Origin: JAXLWB01 sp046328715
GTDB lineage: Bacteria; Chloroflexota; Anaerolineae; Caldilineales; Caldilineaceae
Assembly (NCBI GenBank): GCA_046328715.1
Contig: JAXLWB010000005.1
Span: forward strand, 186,001-250,000
Reading direction: 5' to 3'
Length of the DNA: 64,000 nt
The stretch's first letter is position 1. Each line of letters opens with the position of its first letter. Under the pieces are notes generated by a model that was given only the letters and a program-made list of their open reading frames with translations, searched no databases and was not told where the DNA came from. Below are positions 55,476 through 64,000 of the stretch, one piece after another. The translations under genes and the position numbers were made by a program.

Positions 55476-56088
55476 AATCATTCGCCCGGTTAAAGTAACA
55501 CCATCCCGATGCGCACTGCGAGCTTAACCATGAGAACGCCTTGCAACTCCTGGTAGCGACCATCCTTTCGGCGCAATGCACCGATGAGCGGGTTAATAAA
55601 GTGACGCCCGATCTTTTTGCCCGCTATCCCACTGCGCTCGATCTCGCCCAGGCCGATCCGCAGGAACTGGAACGATGATCTGTTCCACTGGTTTTTATCA
55701 CAACAAGGCCGTAAGAATATCCAGCTGCGGCGCGACGCATCGTGGATCCCTTTGGCGGCGGGCGTACCCGGGTGACCATGGATGAACTTCTGACCCTCGG
55801 CGGGGTGGCACGCAAGACCGCCAATGTTGTGTTGGGCGTGGCTCACGGCATCGGGGTGGGCATCGTCGTCGATACACATGTGCGCCGGCTCTCTAATCGG
55901 CTGGGACTCACCAAGAACGAAGAACCGGAAAAGATTGAGAAGGTGACCCGATGATGTTGGTACCAACCAGTGAATGGATCGACTTTTCGCACTTGTTGAT
56001 CTTCCACGGGCGACGCATCTGTGACGCCCGCAAACCTGACTGTGCGCACTGCAAGCTCAGCACACTGTGTCCAAGCGCTTTGGTTTAG
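55468..56088 (+). pseudogene. nth: Frameshifted endonuclease III
   Basis: The reading begins MPEIIRPVK, and in a shifted frame AHCELNHENALQLLVATILS and AQCTDERVNKVTPDLFARY follow. After another shift come DELLTLGGVARKTANVVLG (helix-hairpin-helix with catalytic Lys) and IVVDTHVRRLSNRLGL (catalytic Asp). A last shift leads to EWIDFSHLLIFHGRRICDAR with the iron-sulfur cysteines in CDARKPDCAHCKLSTLC (spacing 6-2-5) and a stop at 56088. All key residues are present, so the protein is probably functional in the real genome and the shifts are likely sequence errors. Some bases may also be missing near 55500. Confidence 0.75.
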
Positions 56089-56262
56089 AGATTTGCACCA
56101 CTACGAGCAGAGAAAGCAATGAAAACGAGGTAGGCCGATTCGTTGCTTTCAGCAATTGAAGGCGCGTGCGTTTTTAGCCGCACAGTGGTGACTCTACCCA
56201 GTTCTGCAGCTACAAGCAGCAGCTACGATAAACAGCTTTTGAACCGTCTCTAAGGAAAGGAA

Positions 56263-56975
56263 TTGAAGTTGGAATCTCTCCCCCGAACGTGGTTGATTGT
56301 TCTCCTGTCGGTGATACTCGTCGTAGGTATCCTGGTTTGGTTTTTTTGGCCCAAGTCAAGCGTCAAAATTGACGGAATGGCGACGCCGGTGACCGATGAA
56401 AATTGGCCAACCAGTCAACCTTCCGATGCATTGATCACCGCCCAACTGCATTTTACCTTTACAGTACCTACTGGTTGGGTTGTTCGTAGCTGGCCGCAAA
56501 GCGAGTTTCAACGCTCGGGCCAAACACTTAGTTCCGAAGTGCCTCGGCTACGCCAATCAATTGATCGCTGGCTTGCTGCCTTTCAAGCCGAGTCGCAGGT
56601 CTTGCTTGTCCAACCAATTGAGGAAAAACCCGGCTCACAAAGCGCTATCCTTTTTCAGCATTGCTCGGCAAGGCTTGCGCCGGAACAGATCGCTGCCACT
56701 CTGGCCGAGAAGGCCCCGCTCGATCACCTGATTGATACCGAGCTACGCCAGGACGGGCAACCTAATTTTGCGCATCCGCGGCAGTCAGCTCACTGGGTTC
56801 GGATAGCTTTGCTGCACGTCCTGCCGAAGTCGCCATGATGATCAACCCTGAGGCCGATGCGTCGTCTTGGTGTTGATTATATTGGGCGATGACCAGCGTA
56901 GCGATTTCGCCGAAAGCCTTTTGCGTTCACTGAAACGAATCAGAGTGAACGAAACCAACCGTATGATTGAAGGAG
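56263..56975 (+). pseudogene. Frameshifted single-pass membrane protein of unknown function
   Basis: A TTG start with AAGGAAAGG upstream opens a protein with one N-terminal helix (WLIVLLSVILVVGILVWFFW) and a roughly 150-residue outer domain (HFTFTVPTGWVVRSW). In a shifted frame it continues AARPAEVAMMINPEADAS and then LIILGDDQRSDFAESLLRSL, ending near 56975. It needs two or more shifts between 56770 and 56870. No family is recognised. Confidence 0.5.
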
Positions 56976-56978
56976 CGA

Positions 56979-57793
56979 TTCAGTGCCATACCCGTACCCG
57001 CAGGCTATACCCGTGTCCGGATCCAGTTCTCTTCGGGGCCTTGACTCATGCCAGGAGTGAAGAGACGCTCCTCCAAGATTTTTGGTCCACGCAGGCGGCT
57101 ATGGGGCACGCATTGTTGTTTTTGCTACCAGTGCCAGCGACGAACCCCAGCTAAACAATATTGTGCCCCTTTTAGCAACCTTCAGTGCGACTCGACCCAG
57201 GCGCTCACCGTGACGGATCGGGCCAGCGCAGCCAGCGATGATCTGCAACGATTGGTTGCCGCCTGTACGGGTTTCCTGATTTTGGGTAACAATCCGTTAC
57301 GTTTTGCCAGCACCATCGGCGGGACACCTTTGCCCAGTCGATTCGGCGTCAATGCGCAGGGAAAGTGTGCGGCTGCGCTTGGCGGTTCGGCTTCGATCCT
57401 TGTCAACACATGACTGTTTTGACACGCGGCGCGAATACCTCGTCCCTGCTTCACCGGCAACTGATTCAATTTGCACCGGGGCTGGGGATCGTCAACAAAC
57501 TGGTACTGATGGTGTTGCTGACGCCAAATGACAGTGCTGGCGATCGCATCAGCCGCCTACTGACCGCAGTCGCCTACAATCCATTTTTGATCGGCGTGAG
57601 CCTCGAAGCTGATACAGGAATTACCCTCTACGCCAACGATTCGTTTGATGTCTTTGGGCAGAACAATGTACTTGTAGTAGATGGACAGGGGTTACAATAC
57701 ACAAACTTGCATGAAACGATGAAAGCAGTCAGCATGTTAGGGTGCACCCACATGCCCTACCCGCTGTGTCGCCGCTTTTGGTCTCAGGGATAA
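56979..57793 (+). pseudogene. Frameshifted cyanophycinase-like peptidase (S51)
   Basis: Pieces in several frames resemble S51 cyanophycinase-like proteins: ARIVVFATSASDEPQLNN, then FLILGNNPLRFASTIGGTPL (the pre-nucleophile region), then a shortened nucleophile region LGGSASIL that would correspond to GTSAGAS, then FAPGLGIVNKLVL and DRISRLLTAVAYNPFLIGVS. Cyanophycinases degrade the storage polymer cyanophycin. In Chloroflexota the substrate is not known. Several shifts occur, and both ends are approximate. The nucleophile motif seems to be missing bases. Confidence 0.6.
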
Positions 57794-57918
57794 CCGTGAC
57801 GCAGGTTGCACCCGTCGAGGATGACATCCCCGCCTGCTCGACGCGAAGGGAAGCGCTTTTGTGTGTCGCCGAGGGATGACAAGAGCGAGTAATTCACCTT
57901 GTCATCCTGGTTATCCCT
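57786..57918. repeat. Large palindromic element between convergent genes
   Basis: AGGGATAACC near 57786 pairs with GGTTATCCCT near 57909, and inside GGATGACAAG pairs with CTTGTCATCC. The element fills the gap between the cyanophycinase-like gene and the small membrane protein gene and may be a bidirectional terminator or a small mobile-like palindrome. Confidence 0.45.
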
Positions 57919-57924
57919 TCAGAA

Positions 57925-58375
57925 TTAATGCCAGTCCTCGATCAACTCCTCTTTCTCGCCGATTAACTTAAATTGACGCTGCACTGGCTGGACGCTAGGT
58001 TGACCTACAGAATAGGCTGTGCCATCGATCACGTTGTAGCCCCGGCTGCTCGCGGGTATTGCACTGCGGATGACCGCCCATTTGCCGTGGCCAGGGGGCA
58101 CCCGCCAGATGATCACGGGTGGCTGTTGCTGGCCAAAAGTTGCGTTGCATCAATGCCTGTTGTTGATCGTAGCGCGGCTGTGAGATTAGGGGCTGCGGTT
58201 GATAATCACTGCGGCGACTTGCCATCAAGGCAATCAGCGCCGCAGGAATTCCCGCCATCACACCAAAGAGTACACCCAATGCCAAATCGATCGCATCACT
58301 GCTCAGTCGACCAACGATCTCCCAACCTGCGGCACAGAGGAAGAGCAAAAAGCCAACGGCAAGAATTTTTTTCAT
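57925..58375 (-). pseudogene. Small membrane protein with a frameshift
   Basis: The N-terminal part (MKKILAVGFLLFLCAAGWEI, then LALGVLFGVMAGIPAALIAL) has two hydrophobic helices. Near 58120 the reading changes frame, and the C-terminal part (VIIWRVPPGHGKWAVIRS, ending GEKEELIEDWH) follows to the stop at 57925. The joined protein would be about 148 residues. No family is recognised. A single-base shift in an otherwise normal gene fits a sequencing error. Confidence 0.55.
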
Positions 58376-58413
58376 AACAGATCCCTGGGTAAAAGCGTTT
58401 TCGGAAAGTAGAT

Positions 58414-58472
58414 CAGTGAATAAATAAGTCAGTAGGACAGTGGGTTACCACACTGTTTACTGTCCCACTGCC
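58414..58472. repeat. Octamer arrays, CAGTAGGA family
   Basis: CAGT units at 58414, 58430 and 58438 keep an 8-base phase, and reverse units CACTG, TACTG and CACTG follow at 58451, 58458 and 58466. This is the same unit as at 24044 and 32538. The array lies directly after the FtsK-like gene. Confidence 0.65.
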
Positions 58473-58475
58473 AAA

Positions 58476-59630
58476 CTATGTACCTGCTGTAAATGCTGAC
58501 ATCATGCGGGAGAAGAGTCCACCTTTATTGACAGGCACCAGCGCAGTGGAATTGGATGTACGCTGTTTGTCGCTGCCTTGCGGCTGATTTTGCATCCGCC
58601 AGCGCTGCAGCACGTTGCCGCCCGATTCCAAGGCTTGCTTGACACCTTTTAGATCGGTCGGGCCAATCCAGGCACTTTGAAAGCGCACCACTTCGCTGCG
58701 AATCACCAATAGGAAATCGCCTTTGCCTTCAAGCTTCTCGGCACCGCTGTCCGAGATACCTGTGGCATAGCGGGCTTCGTCTTTGCCAGCAACGGCACCG
58801 ACCAGTCGAACCGGGAAGTTGGCCTTCATCGCTCCGCCGATCAGTGCCGCCGTAGGCTTTTGGGTACAAGCGACGAGGTGGATACCTGCTTCACGTCCCC
58901 GCTGTGCCAGACGAGTTAACATTGCCTCGACCTGAGAACCGCCGGTCTGCAATAGGTCGGCAAGTTCATCCACCGCCACAATCAAAATCGGCTTGCTGAC
59001 CTGTGCCTTATCGCGCCGTTCCATCTCCGCTACGAGCCAGCGTAGACAACTCATTGCCTCTTCAGCGCTCGATGCTACTTGACCGAGTACATGGGGTAGA
59101 TCTGCCAACGGGGAGAAGCCTCGACCTTTGGGATCGATCAGGATCAACTGTACATCGTTCTGCCGGTTGTACATGGCGAGTGAGGTCAACAACGTACGGG
59201 CCAGCGCGGTTTTGCCCGAACCAGTTGTGCCAGCAATCAAAACGTGGGCGACATCCGGGGCGGGCATACGCAGTAGAAGCGGCGTCCCATCCTGCTCGAC
59301 ACCTAGCACTGCTGTCACTGGCGGCACGTGGGTGATGCGCTGACAGAGTGGCAATAGGCGTACTGCCTCGGGTGTATCGTGCGGAACTTCGACATGCAAT
59401 CCACCCCCCTGTCGATAAATGCGAGCTTCGCGCTTGCCAAGCGCCATCGCAATCTCCTCGGCCAGCGCCTTGACCTTATCAATCTTGGTGCCTTCGCTGG
59501 CGCTCACATCAAAGCGAACATAGCGTGGAGTTACAGTACCACCATTGACGCGTGCCTTGACCTTGTGCCGCTCGAGGATCATCTCGATTCGGTCAGCCTG
59601 CATCTCTAAGGTTCGCCGCTGTTGTGCCAT
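58476..59630 (-). CDS. FtsK/SpoIIIE-type DNA translocase motor without membrane domain
   Basis: This 384-residue protein has Walker A GTTGSGKT (134-141), Walker B PILIVAVDELADLL and the later motif RLAQRGREAGIHLVACTQKP of FtsK-like motors. It lacks the membrane helices and long linker of FtsK and, as far as I can see, the C-terminal DNA-reading gamma domain. The N-terminal 100 residues resemble the FtsK alpha region. The gene lies 76 bases after a coiled-coil membrane protein gene, under a promoter with a LexA-type box, so it may be induced by DNA damage. A partner membrane anchor could be that neighbour. Confidence 0.85.
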   Translation of the reverse strand: MAQQRRTLEMQADRIEMILERHKVKARVNGGTVTPRYVRFDVSASEGTKIDKVKALAEEIAMALGKREARIYRQGGGLHVEVPHDTPEAVRLLPLCQRITHVPPVTAVLGVEQDGTPLLLRMPAPDVAHVLIAGTTGSGKTALARTLLTSLAMYNRQNDVQLILIDPKGRGFSPLADLPHVLGQVASSAEEAMSCLRWLVAEMERRDKAQVSKPILIVAVDELADLLQTGGSQVEAMLTRLAQRGREAGIHLVACTQKPTAALIGGAMKANFPVRLVGAVAGKDEARYATGISDSGAEKLEGKGDFLLVIRSEVVRFQSAWIGPTDLKGVKQALESGGNVLQRWRMQNQPQGSDKQRTSNSTALVPVNKGGLFSRMMSAFTAGT

Positions 59631-59706
59631 GGTCGTCTTTCCTTTCTTCCTCAGGGCTTACGCACCAGTCTCCTCAATCCTGCAAGACAGGTGAATGCCC
59701 AATCTT

Positions 59707-60291
59707 TTAAAGCTTAGTTCCACAAAGCATCTCATGGCGATGCTGGAGTCGTGTGAGTTGGTTGGAGGTTGCGCGAATTTGGCCACGCAGTTGGGCTCGA
59801 CTGATCTGGCTCTGTTTGGTCCACAGGTCGTAGAGCGCCGCCAGTGCTGCGATTGAGAAGAAGAGCGATAGATAGGGAACCCACCAATAGGGCGCTTCAG
59901 CCTGGCCGATTGCCAAAATCCAGAGTGAGAGCAACAGGAAGAACGCCATACCCAACGCACTGTACAATTGCGCAAAGGGCAGCAGCAAATAGGAAGGTTT
60001 GAAGCGGAAGCGCCACTCATGCGTCAATGTTTCCTGTTGATGTTGTAAGAGGACAATCTGCTGGCGCAATTGGGATAGCTCAAGGTCGAAGTTGAACGCA
60101 GTGTCAGCGAGCTGTTGATCCCATTCGTCCTGTTCGATGGTCTCTACAGGGGAGGAGATCTTCTTCGTCCATTCATTTGGGTAATTGGGATAAGGAATCG
60201 CTGGTAACATAGAATTTGGGTTTGATTTAGGCTGGGCCAATAAAAAAGCCTGGCCGCGTGCTTGATAACTCGATCTAGGTCGAATCATCAT
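59707..60291 (-). CDS. Coiled-coil protein with two membrane helices
   Basis: This 194-residue protein has a coiled coil (LSQLRQQIVLLQHQQETL), a hydrophobic pair (LYSALGMAFFLLLSLWILAI and VPYLSLFFSIAALAALY) and a second coiled coil (RGQIRATSNQLTRLQHRH). The family is unknown. Two starts are possible: ATG at 60291 lies inside the loop of a terminator-like hairpin, and ATG at 60210 lies 30 bases after it. If the first is used, translation would run through the hairpin. It is the first gene after the LexA-box promoter and probably forms an operon with the FtsK-like gene. Confidence 0.6.
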   Translation of the reverse strand: MMIRPRSSYQARGQAFLLAQPKSNPNSMLPAIPYPNYPNEWTKKISSPVETIEQDEWDQQLADTAFNFDLELSQLRQQIVLLQHQQETLTHEWRFRFKPSYLLLPFAQLYSALGMAFFLLLSLWILAIGQAEAPYWWVPYLSLFFSIAALAALYDLWTKQSQISRAQLRGQIRATSNQLTRLQHRHEMLCGTKL

Positions 60292-60309
60292 GTACGCTCT
60301 GGCCAGGCT
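60242..60309 (-). terminator. Terminator-like hairpin in the leader of the coiled-coil/FtsK operon
   Basis: On the minus strand AGCCTGGCC (60309-60301) pairs with GGCCAGGCT (60255-60247) across a 45-base loop and is followed by TTTTTT (60247-60242). It lies after the promoter at 60504-60532 and before the start at 60210, so it can act as an attenuator. Confidence 0.55.
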
Positions 60310-60503
60310 GTTTGTTTCTTATCAGGCTCGCATCAGGTCAATCAGGCTCAAATACGAACCTAGCTTGGAGCTACAGTAGGTTATGATCCAAGTTTAGAAC
60401 ATCTGTTTGGGATACTTGGATTAATTTGTGATATCTTGCGAAAATTTGCGATATTCTTGGGATATCAATTTGGTTTATGCAACAGAAATTGCTGACTGAC
60501 CTT

Positions 60504-60532
60504 AGTATATAGAACAATCGTTCTGTTGTCAA
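60504..60532 (-). promoter_or_regulatory. Near-consensus promoter with a LexA-type box in its spacer
   Basis: Read on the minus strand: TTGACA (60532-60527), 17 bases, TATACT (60509-60504). The spacer contains GAACGATTGTTC (60523-60512), a full GAAC-N4-GTTC box like LexA sites of Gram-positive bacteria. A repressor bound there would block RNA polymerase. The promoter reads toward the coiled-coil and FtsK-like genes. Confidence 0.7.
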
Positions 60533-60591
60533 GTAGCAATTAGTATTTTTGTTCTAAATTGGAGGCGATATTCTGAAATCAGCAACAAAAA

Positions 60592-60625
60592 GGCCTGCAC
60601 AGTCCAAGACTGTGCAGGCCTTTTT
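60592..60625. terminator. Perfect bidirectional terminator
   Basis: GGCCTGCACAGTC and GACTGTGCAGGCC form a 13-bp stem with a 3-base loop, flanked by five As and five Ts, so it can work in both directions. It ends the minus-strand phosphatase-like gene at 60743 and insulates the LexA-box promoter downstream of it. Confidence 0.85.
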
Positions 60626-60742
60626 GCCTGGTCATATCTTAATTAATCAGGCTGTGCAAAGTAATCGGCTTGCGCTCATTTTTAAACGTGTGAGCAACGA
60701 GCAACGTCCCCGGCATGGCGCAAGACGTTCTTCGGGATGACC

Positions 60743-63048
60743 CTACTCTGGCAGATCATGCTGGAAGAGGGCACTGTCGGTCAGTAGGTAAAGCGTGTTG
60801 GTTACATCTTCGACAAAGAGGCCACTCAGGTTTTGAAGTGGATTACCTTCGGGCGCAACCAATTGACTGACGTAGGCCCCGGTTTTGTCGTAGACAATGA
60901 CGCGCGATTGCGCCCGATCGGCCAGGTAGAGTCGGCCATTGTCTTCTTCGCTAACCGCCATGTCTACGGGTTGTTGCGCTGGTCCGAGTCGATCATCGAG
61001 GACAAAGGGTGCCTGTTGACCGTTGAAGAAGCGCAGGATCTTACCGTCGTCGAAGAGCATCCAGATGTTGCCGTCGATACGCATCGTGTGCAGGCCGGTA
61101 AGGTCATATTGTGTATTCTCGGGGAACCAGGCCTCCGGGGCCGTTTCGTACTGGCCAGGCAGAAAACGGTAAAGTTGATTGTTACCTACATCAGCCACAT
61201 AGAGACGCCCAGTGAAGCTCTTAAGTTGGCGGGCTGATTTAATGATCTTGTCGGGGCCACCCAAATTGATCAACGCTGCCCCATCGACGCGCGGATTGAA
61301 GCGAAAAACGTTGTTGTTGGCATCCAAGATAAAGAGGTTCGATTTGTCATCGTAGCCGGGTACCGGCAATTGCCAAGTGAAGTCGATCAATGGACCAACT
61401 TGGGCACCATCAATCGTATCGCCTTGTCGCAGCAACGTTTGCGCGGTAGGATCGGGCACAGATTCCTTGCGCTGGTCGAGCCGATAGCGTTCAACCACCT
61501 GCCGTCCTTCATCGAGGATGTAGATGTCTTGATCGACCACGAGAACACGTGTTGGACGCGAGCCAGAAGGAAATTGGACCAAGGGCTGGACAAGTCCATA
61601 GAGCCGTTGAACTTGTAAGACTTGCTGTTCAATCTGGGCAATCTGCCTAGTTAAGTCTTCGCTTTGACTGTCGGTTCCGGGCAACAACGCCTCGCGTGCA
61701 TCGAGTGCAGCGCGTGCTTCGGTGAGCAGTTGCAAGGCGTTTTCCTTGTTACCCGTATCAATTGCAGTCTGCGCGCTGCCAACACGGGCCAGTGCAATGC
61801 CCAGTTGCGCTTCGGCCCGGCGCTGAATTTTTGCCAGACAGTGGCTGCTACAATTGCCGCCACTGCCAGCGCAATCGCTAATGCAGTGAGAACAAAAGAT
61901 GCGGGCGCTTCGTCCACCTCTGGCCGGTGGCGGCGTATAGGTGTCAAAATGGGAGGTCGGCTTGACGCTCGCTCGAAATGCGCAGTGGCGGCACTTGCAG
62001 TCAGGAGATCTTCGGTGACTGGGGACTGCACGGATTTGGCAGGACGCGCCAGTTGCAGCCGGAGTTTCGGGCAAAACGTACCGAAAAAGCGTGTCAATCG
62101 GGTTAAAGGTGTTTCGCTTGTACCCTTGCTGCGGTTCGGCGGCAGCGCGGGCTGGTTGCACTGGCTTTTCTTCATCAACGGTTGGCGGTATGGATGGCGG
62201 CGCTGAGGAGAAGATCGTTGTTTTGGCTTCACTTACCCACTAAGCGCAGGTTTCACGCCAGGGGTCGGCGGGGGCACCCACGGCTGTCGGTAAGCCACCC
62301 AGCCAGGACGACGACCAAGTGTTCGAGGTGGCGTTGGTGCCGTCTCTGCGGTACTGGCTTTTTTTTAAAAAAAAAAAGAACAACACCAAGATCAGCAAGA
62401 GTCCAGGTAGGCACTGCGCACCTGCTCCAAAATTCCGCTGGCTGCGTCAAAACGATTCTCCGGATCGATGTGGGCCACGGTTGCCGCCAGGACGCGCAAG
62501 GAAATGGCCTCTTCCCACGCACTCGCTCCCAAGAAGATCGCATCGCCCGGGTTCAGTTCGCGGCGCAAAACTGAGTCGCTCGAGCTGAGCTGGGCTGCTG
62601 CCTCGGCCTCTAGCGGATACATTTCGACCCGTTTGCCTGCGCTCAACATGGCAAACATTGGCCCAGCATGTGCCATCATCAGCCGATTGTTGAGGATGCC
62701 TGCACAAATCACGCCACCGCTAAGCGCTTCTCCTCCGCCACTTCGTGCTTGCTGAGCGTTGAAGTCGGCTAGGAATGACATCGCTTTTTGTACTGCACTC
62801 GCCAAAACCGCCGATTGTTTGCCCTTGTTGGAGTAATAGGCATTCTCAACCTCGGCAAGCATCTGTTCGACCAGTTGCTCATATTCAACCAATTGTTCTC
62901 GTTTGTGCTGTGTGCCAAATAGATCGACGACTGCATATAAAACGCCACGCTCGGCTTGTTTGGTACCGGCAGCAGGTTCGACCATACGAATCCCAGCAGG
63001 GACTTTATCTCCGTTGTTGCTGAGAAAAACTGGAAACGTTTGTAGCAT
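60743..63048 (-). pseudogene. Frameshifted phosphatase-like membrane protein with beta-propeller-like C-terminus
   Basis: Three frames make up one gene. The N-terminal part (63048-62400) resembles a degenerate PP2C-like domain (GGVICAGILNNRLMMAHAGP, LNPGDAIFLGASAWEE) without the full metal site. After a T8/A11 homopolymer (62359-62377) the frame is lost. A Pro/Ala-rich linker and a membrane helix (FVLTALAIALAVAAIVAATV) follow in another frame. At a T-run (61828-61832) the frame shifts again into a propeller-like domain with repeated strands (RLYVADVGNNQLYRF, NGRLYLADRAQSRVIVYD). One more A at that run would restore VWQKIQRRAEAQLG. The shifts at homopolymers suggest sequence error. The joined protein would be about 765 residues. 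Confidence 0.65.
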
Positions 63049-63253
63049 AGATAAGTACTCGAAGAAAGCGCCAAGTGGCAACTTTTTTGCGCTTTGGCTT
63101 GTATTAACTGCGACGTGTTGGGTGGTAATGCGTGAAGGGCAAACTTACGATTCGCATTCACGCGTTAGGGTTACGTTACAGATTTTGTCATAATAGCGCG
63201 GAGAGGGGTCGATGTCAACGTTAGCAGAACATGCATGGTAAAATGGGGAAAAT

Positions 63254-63865
63254 ATGTCACGTTATCGTATACCTGCAACCAACCATCGCACCGAAGCAGT
63301 TATTGATCGCAGTCGCTTTATCACAACCCTGGCACACACACCAACGGTCGAAGAGGCGCGTCAATTGATTGCGCAGATCAGTGCCGAATTTAGTGATGCC
63401 AGCCACAATTGCTGGGCTTATGTGATCGGTCCGCCAGGCAGCACAGCACAGATTGGTATGAGCGACGATGGCGAACCACATGGCACTGCCGGACGCCCGA
63501 TGTTGACTGTGCTGCTTCATAGCAACGTGGGCGACATCTGTGCCGTAGTAACTCGTTACTTTGGTGGGACCCTGCTGGGCAAAGGTGGGTTGGTCAAGGC
63601 CTACAGTGGCGGCGTGCAACTGGCTATGCAAACTTTGCCTGTGGTCGAGCGCGTACCCAAACAGGATCTGCTGGTTGTGGTTGACTACAGTGCGCTGACA
63701 CCACTCAAACGTATGTTCTCCGAGTATGAAGTCGAAATCCTCCAGGAAGAGTTTGCTTCGGATGTAACCCTAACGCTACGTCTGCCAGAAGAGAAGAATG
63801 TAGCTTTTTCGGCTGCTGTGATTGAGTTGACCAATGGGCAAGCGCTCATAGAGCACACCGTGTAG
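63254..63865 (+). CDS. YigZ/IMPACT family protein
   Basis: This 203-residue protein matches the YigZ/YvyE-IMPACT family: SRFITTLAHTPTVEEAR, FSDASHNCWAYVIG, SDDGEPHGTAGRPML and VVTRYFGGTLLGKGGLVKAY. The C-terminal DUF1949-like domain (about 135-200) is also present. Family members are thought to bind RNA or ribosomes. The function here is not established. It is an intact gene, which contrasts with the frameshifted stretch before it. Confidence 0.92.
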   Translation: MSRYRIPATNHRTEAVIDRSRFITTLAHTPTVEEARQLIAQISAEFSDASHNCWAYVIGPPGSTAQIGMSDDGEPHGTAGRPMLTVLLHSNVGDICAVVTRYFGGTLLGKGGLVKAYSGGVQLAMQTLPVVERVPKQDLLVVVDYSALTPLKRMFSEYEVEILQEEFASDVTLTLRLPEEKNVAFSAAVIELTNGQALIEHTV

Positions 63866-63895
63866 TCAAGAGTTTAATCGATAAAAGGGCCGTTC

Positions 63896-63935
63896 ATACG
63901 CCAAACAATCAACTCATGCTAATTGTTTGGCGTAT
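63896..63935. terminator. Perfect hairpin after the YigZ gene
   Basis: ATACGCCAAACAAT (63896-63909) pairs perfectly with ATTGTTTGGCGTAT (63922-63935) around a 12-base loop. It has no T-run but follows the YigZ gene closely and is a likely transcript end. The last 65 bases of the window show nothing else. Confidence 0.6.
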
Positions 63936-64000
63936 AAACATTGATTACACGCTAAACCGGCATTGTAACAGCTAGTTGGAAAAGCCGCTGCAAAACTCTG

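Noticed and set aside
52808..57793. The frameshifted stretch considered as a prophage or transposon remnant
   Set aside because: The recognisable genes are ordinary nuclease, repair and peptidase genes. No integrase, transposase or phage structural gene, and no flanking direct repeats, were seen.

Overview
The window looks like bacterial chromosome from a member of Chloroflexota, probably the Anaerolineae/Caldilineae side. This is inferred from a Tad pilus locus without a secretin, long Thr/Pro-rich membrane kinases and phosphatases, BtpA and MlrC (M81) family genes next to sugar ABC permeases, and secreted proteins ending in a short (F/L)PL(V/M) motif. No rRNA, tRNA, CRISPR array, phage or insertion sequence was seen.

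Region 1 (163-20173, all minus strand) is one long Tad-type pilus locus. In transcription order it encodes a TadZ/CpaE-like ATPase, a pseudokinase-FHA protein, a VWA-FHA membrane protein, a membrane Ser/Thr kinase, a membrane PP2C phosphatase, a response regulator and histidine kinase, a prepilin peptidase, a tandem double TadA/CpaF ATPase, TadB, TadC, a Flp pilin, TadE- and TadG-like pseudopilins, a second small pilin, a pilin fused to a polymorphic-toxin C-terminus, and a small downstream protein that is probably its immunity protein. The kinase/phosphatase/FHA set recalls the threonine-phosphorylation switch of type VI secretion. My main hypothesis is that this is a regulated Tad nanomachine carrying a toxin as a minor pilin. 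This is inference and is not demonstrated by the sequence.

Region 2 (20389-29280) holds an unknown protein, a secreted repeat protein behind a leader hairpin, a DinB-like protein, a HAD phosphatase, and a translationally coupled set: unknown protein, alpha/beta hydrolase, PhyH-like dioxygenase and glycosidase-like protein. Region 3 (29546-44538) is a catabolic island: sugar ABC binding protein and two permeases (no ATPase), aldo/keto reductase, Gfo/Idh/MocA oxidoreductase, medium-chain dehydrogenase, M19, M81 and M29 peptidases, FGGY kinase, NAD(P)-binding protein, BtpA-like protein and an MFS transporter. Region 4 (44726-52670) has a chromate transporter, a Dabb protein, the long hibernation factor HPF, ComF preceded by an orphan Flp-like pilin, a zinc-ribbon coiled-coil protein and a secreted subtilisin.

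Region 5 (52808-63048) is unusual: six genes (extracellular nuclease, phosphoribosyltransferase, endonuclease III, a membrane protein, a cyanophycinase-like peptidase, a small membrane protein) and a large phosphatase-like/propeller protein are recognisable but broken by many single-base frameshifts, some at homopolymers, while active-site residues survive. Local sequencing or assembly error seems likelier than decay. Inside it lie intact genes for an FtsK-type motor and a coiled-coil membrane protein, behind a near-consensus promoter whose spacer holds a LexA-type box. A YigZ/IMPACT gene closes the window.

Many gene borders carry short arrays of degenerate 7- or 8-base units, often facing an inverted partner array so that they could form long hairpins. 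The unit differs from place to place, except that three sites share one octamer.
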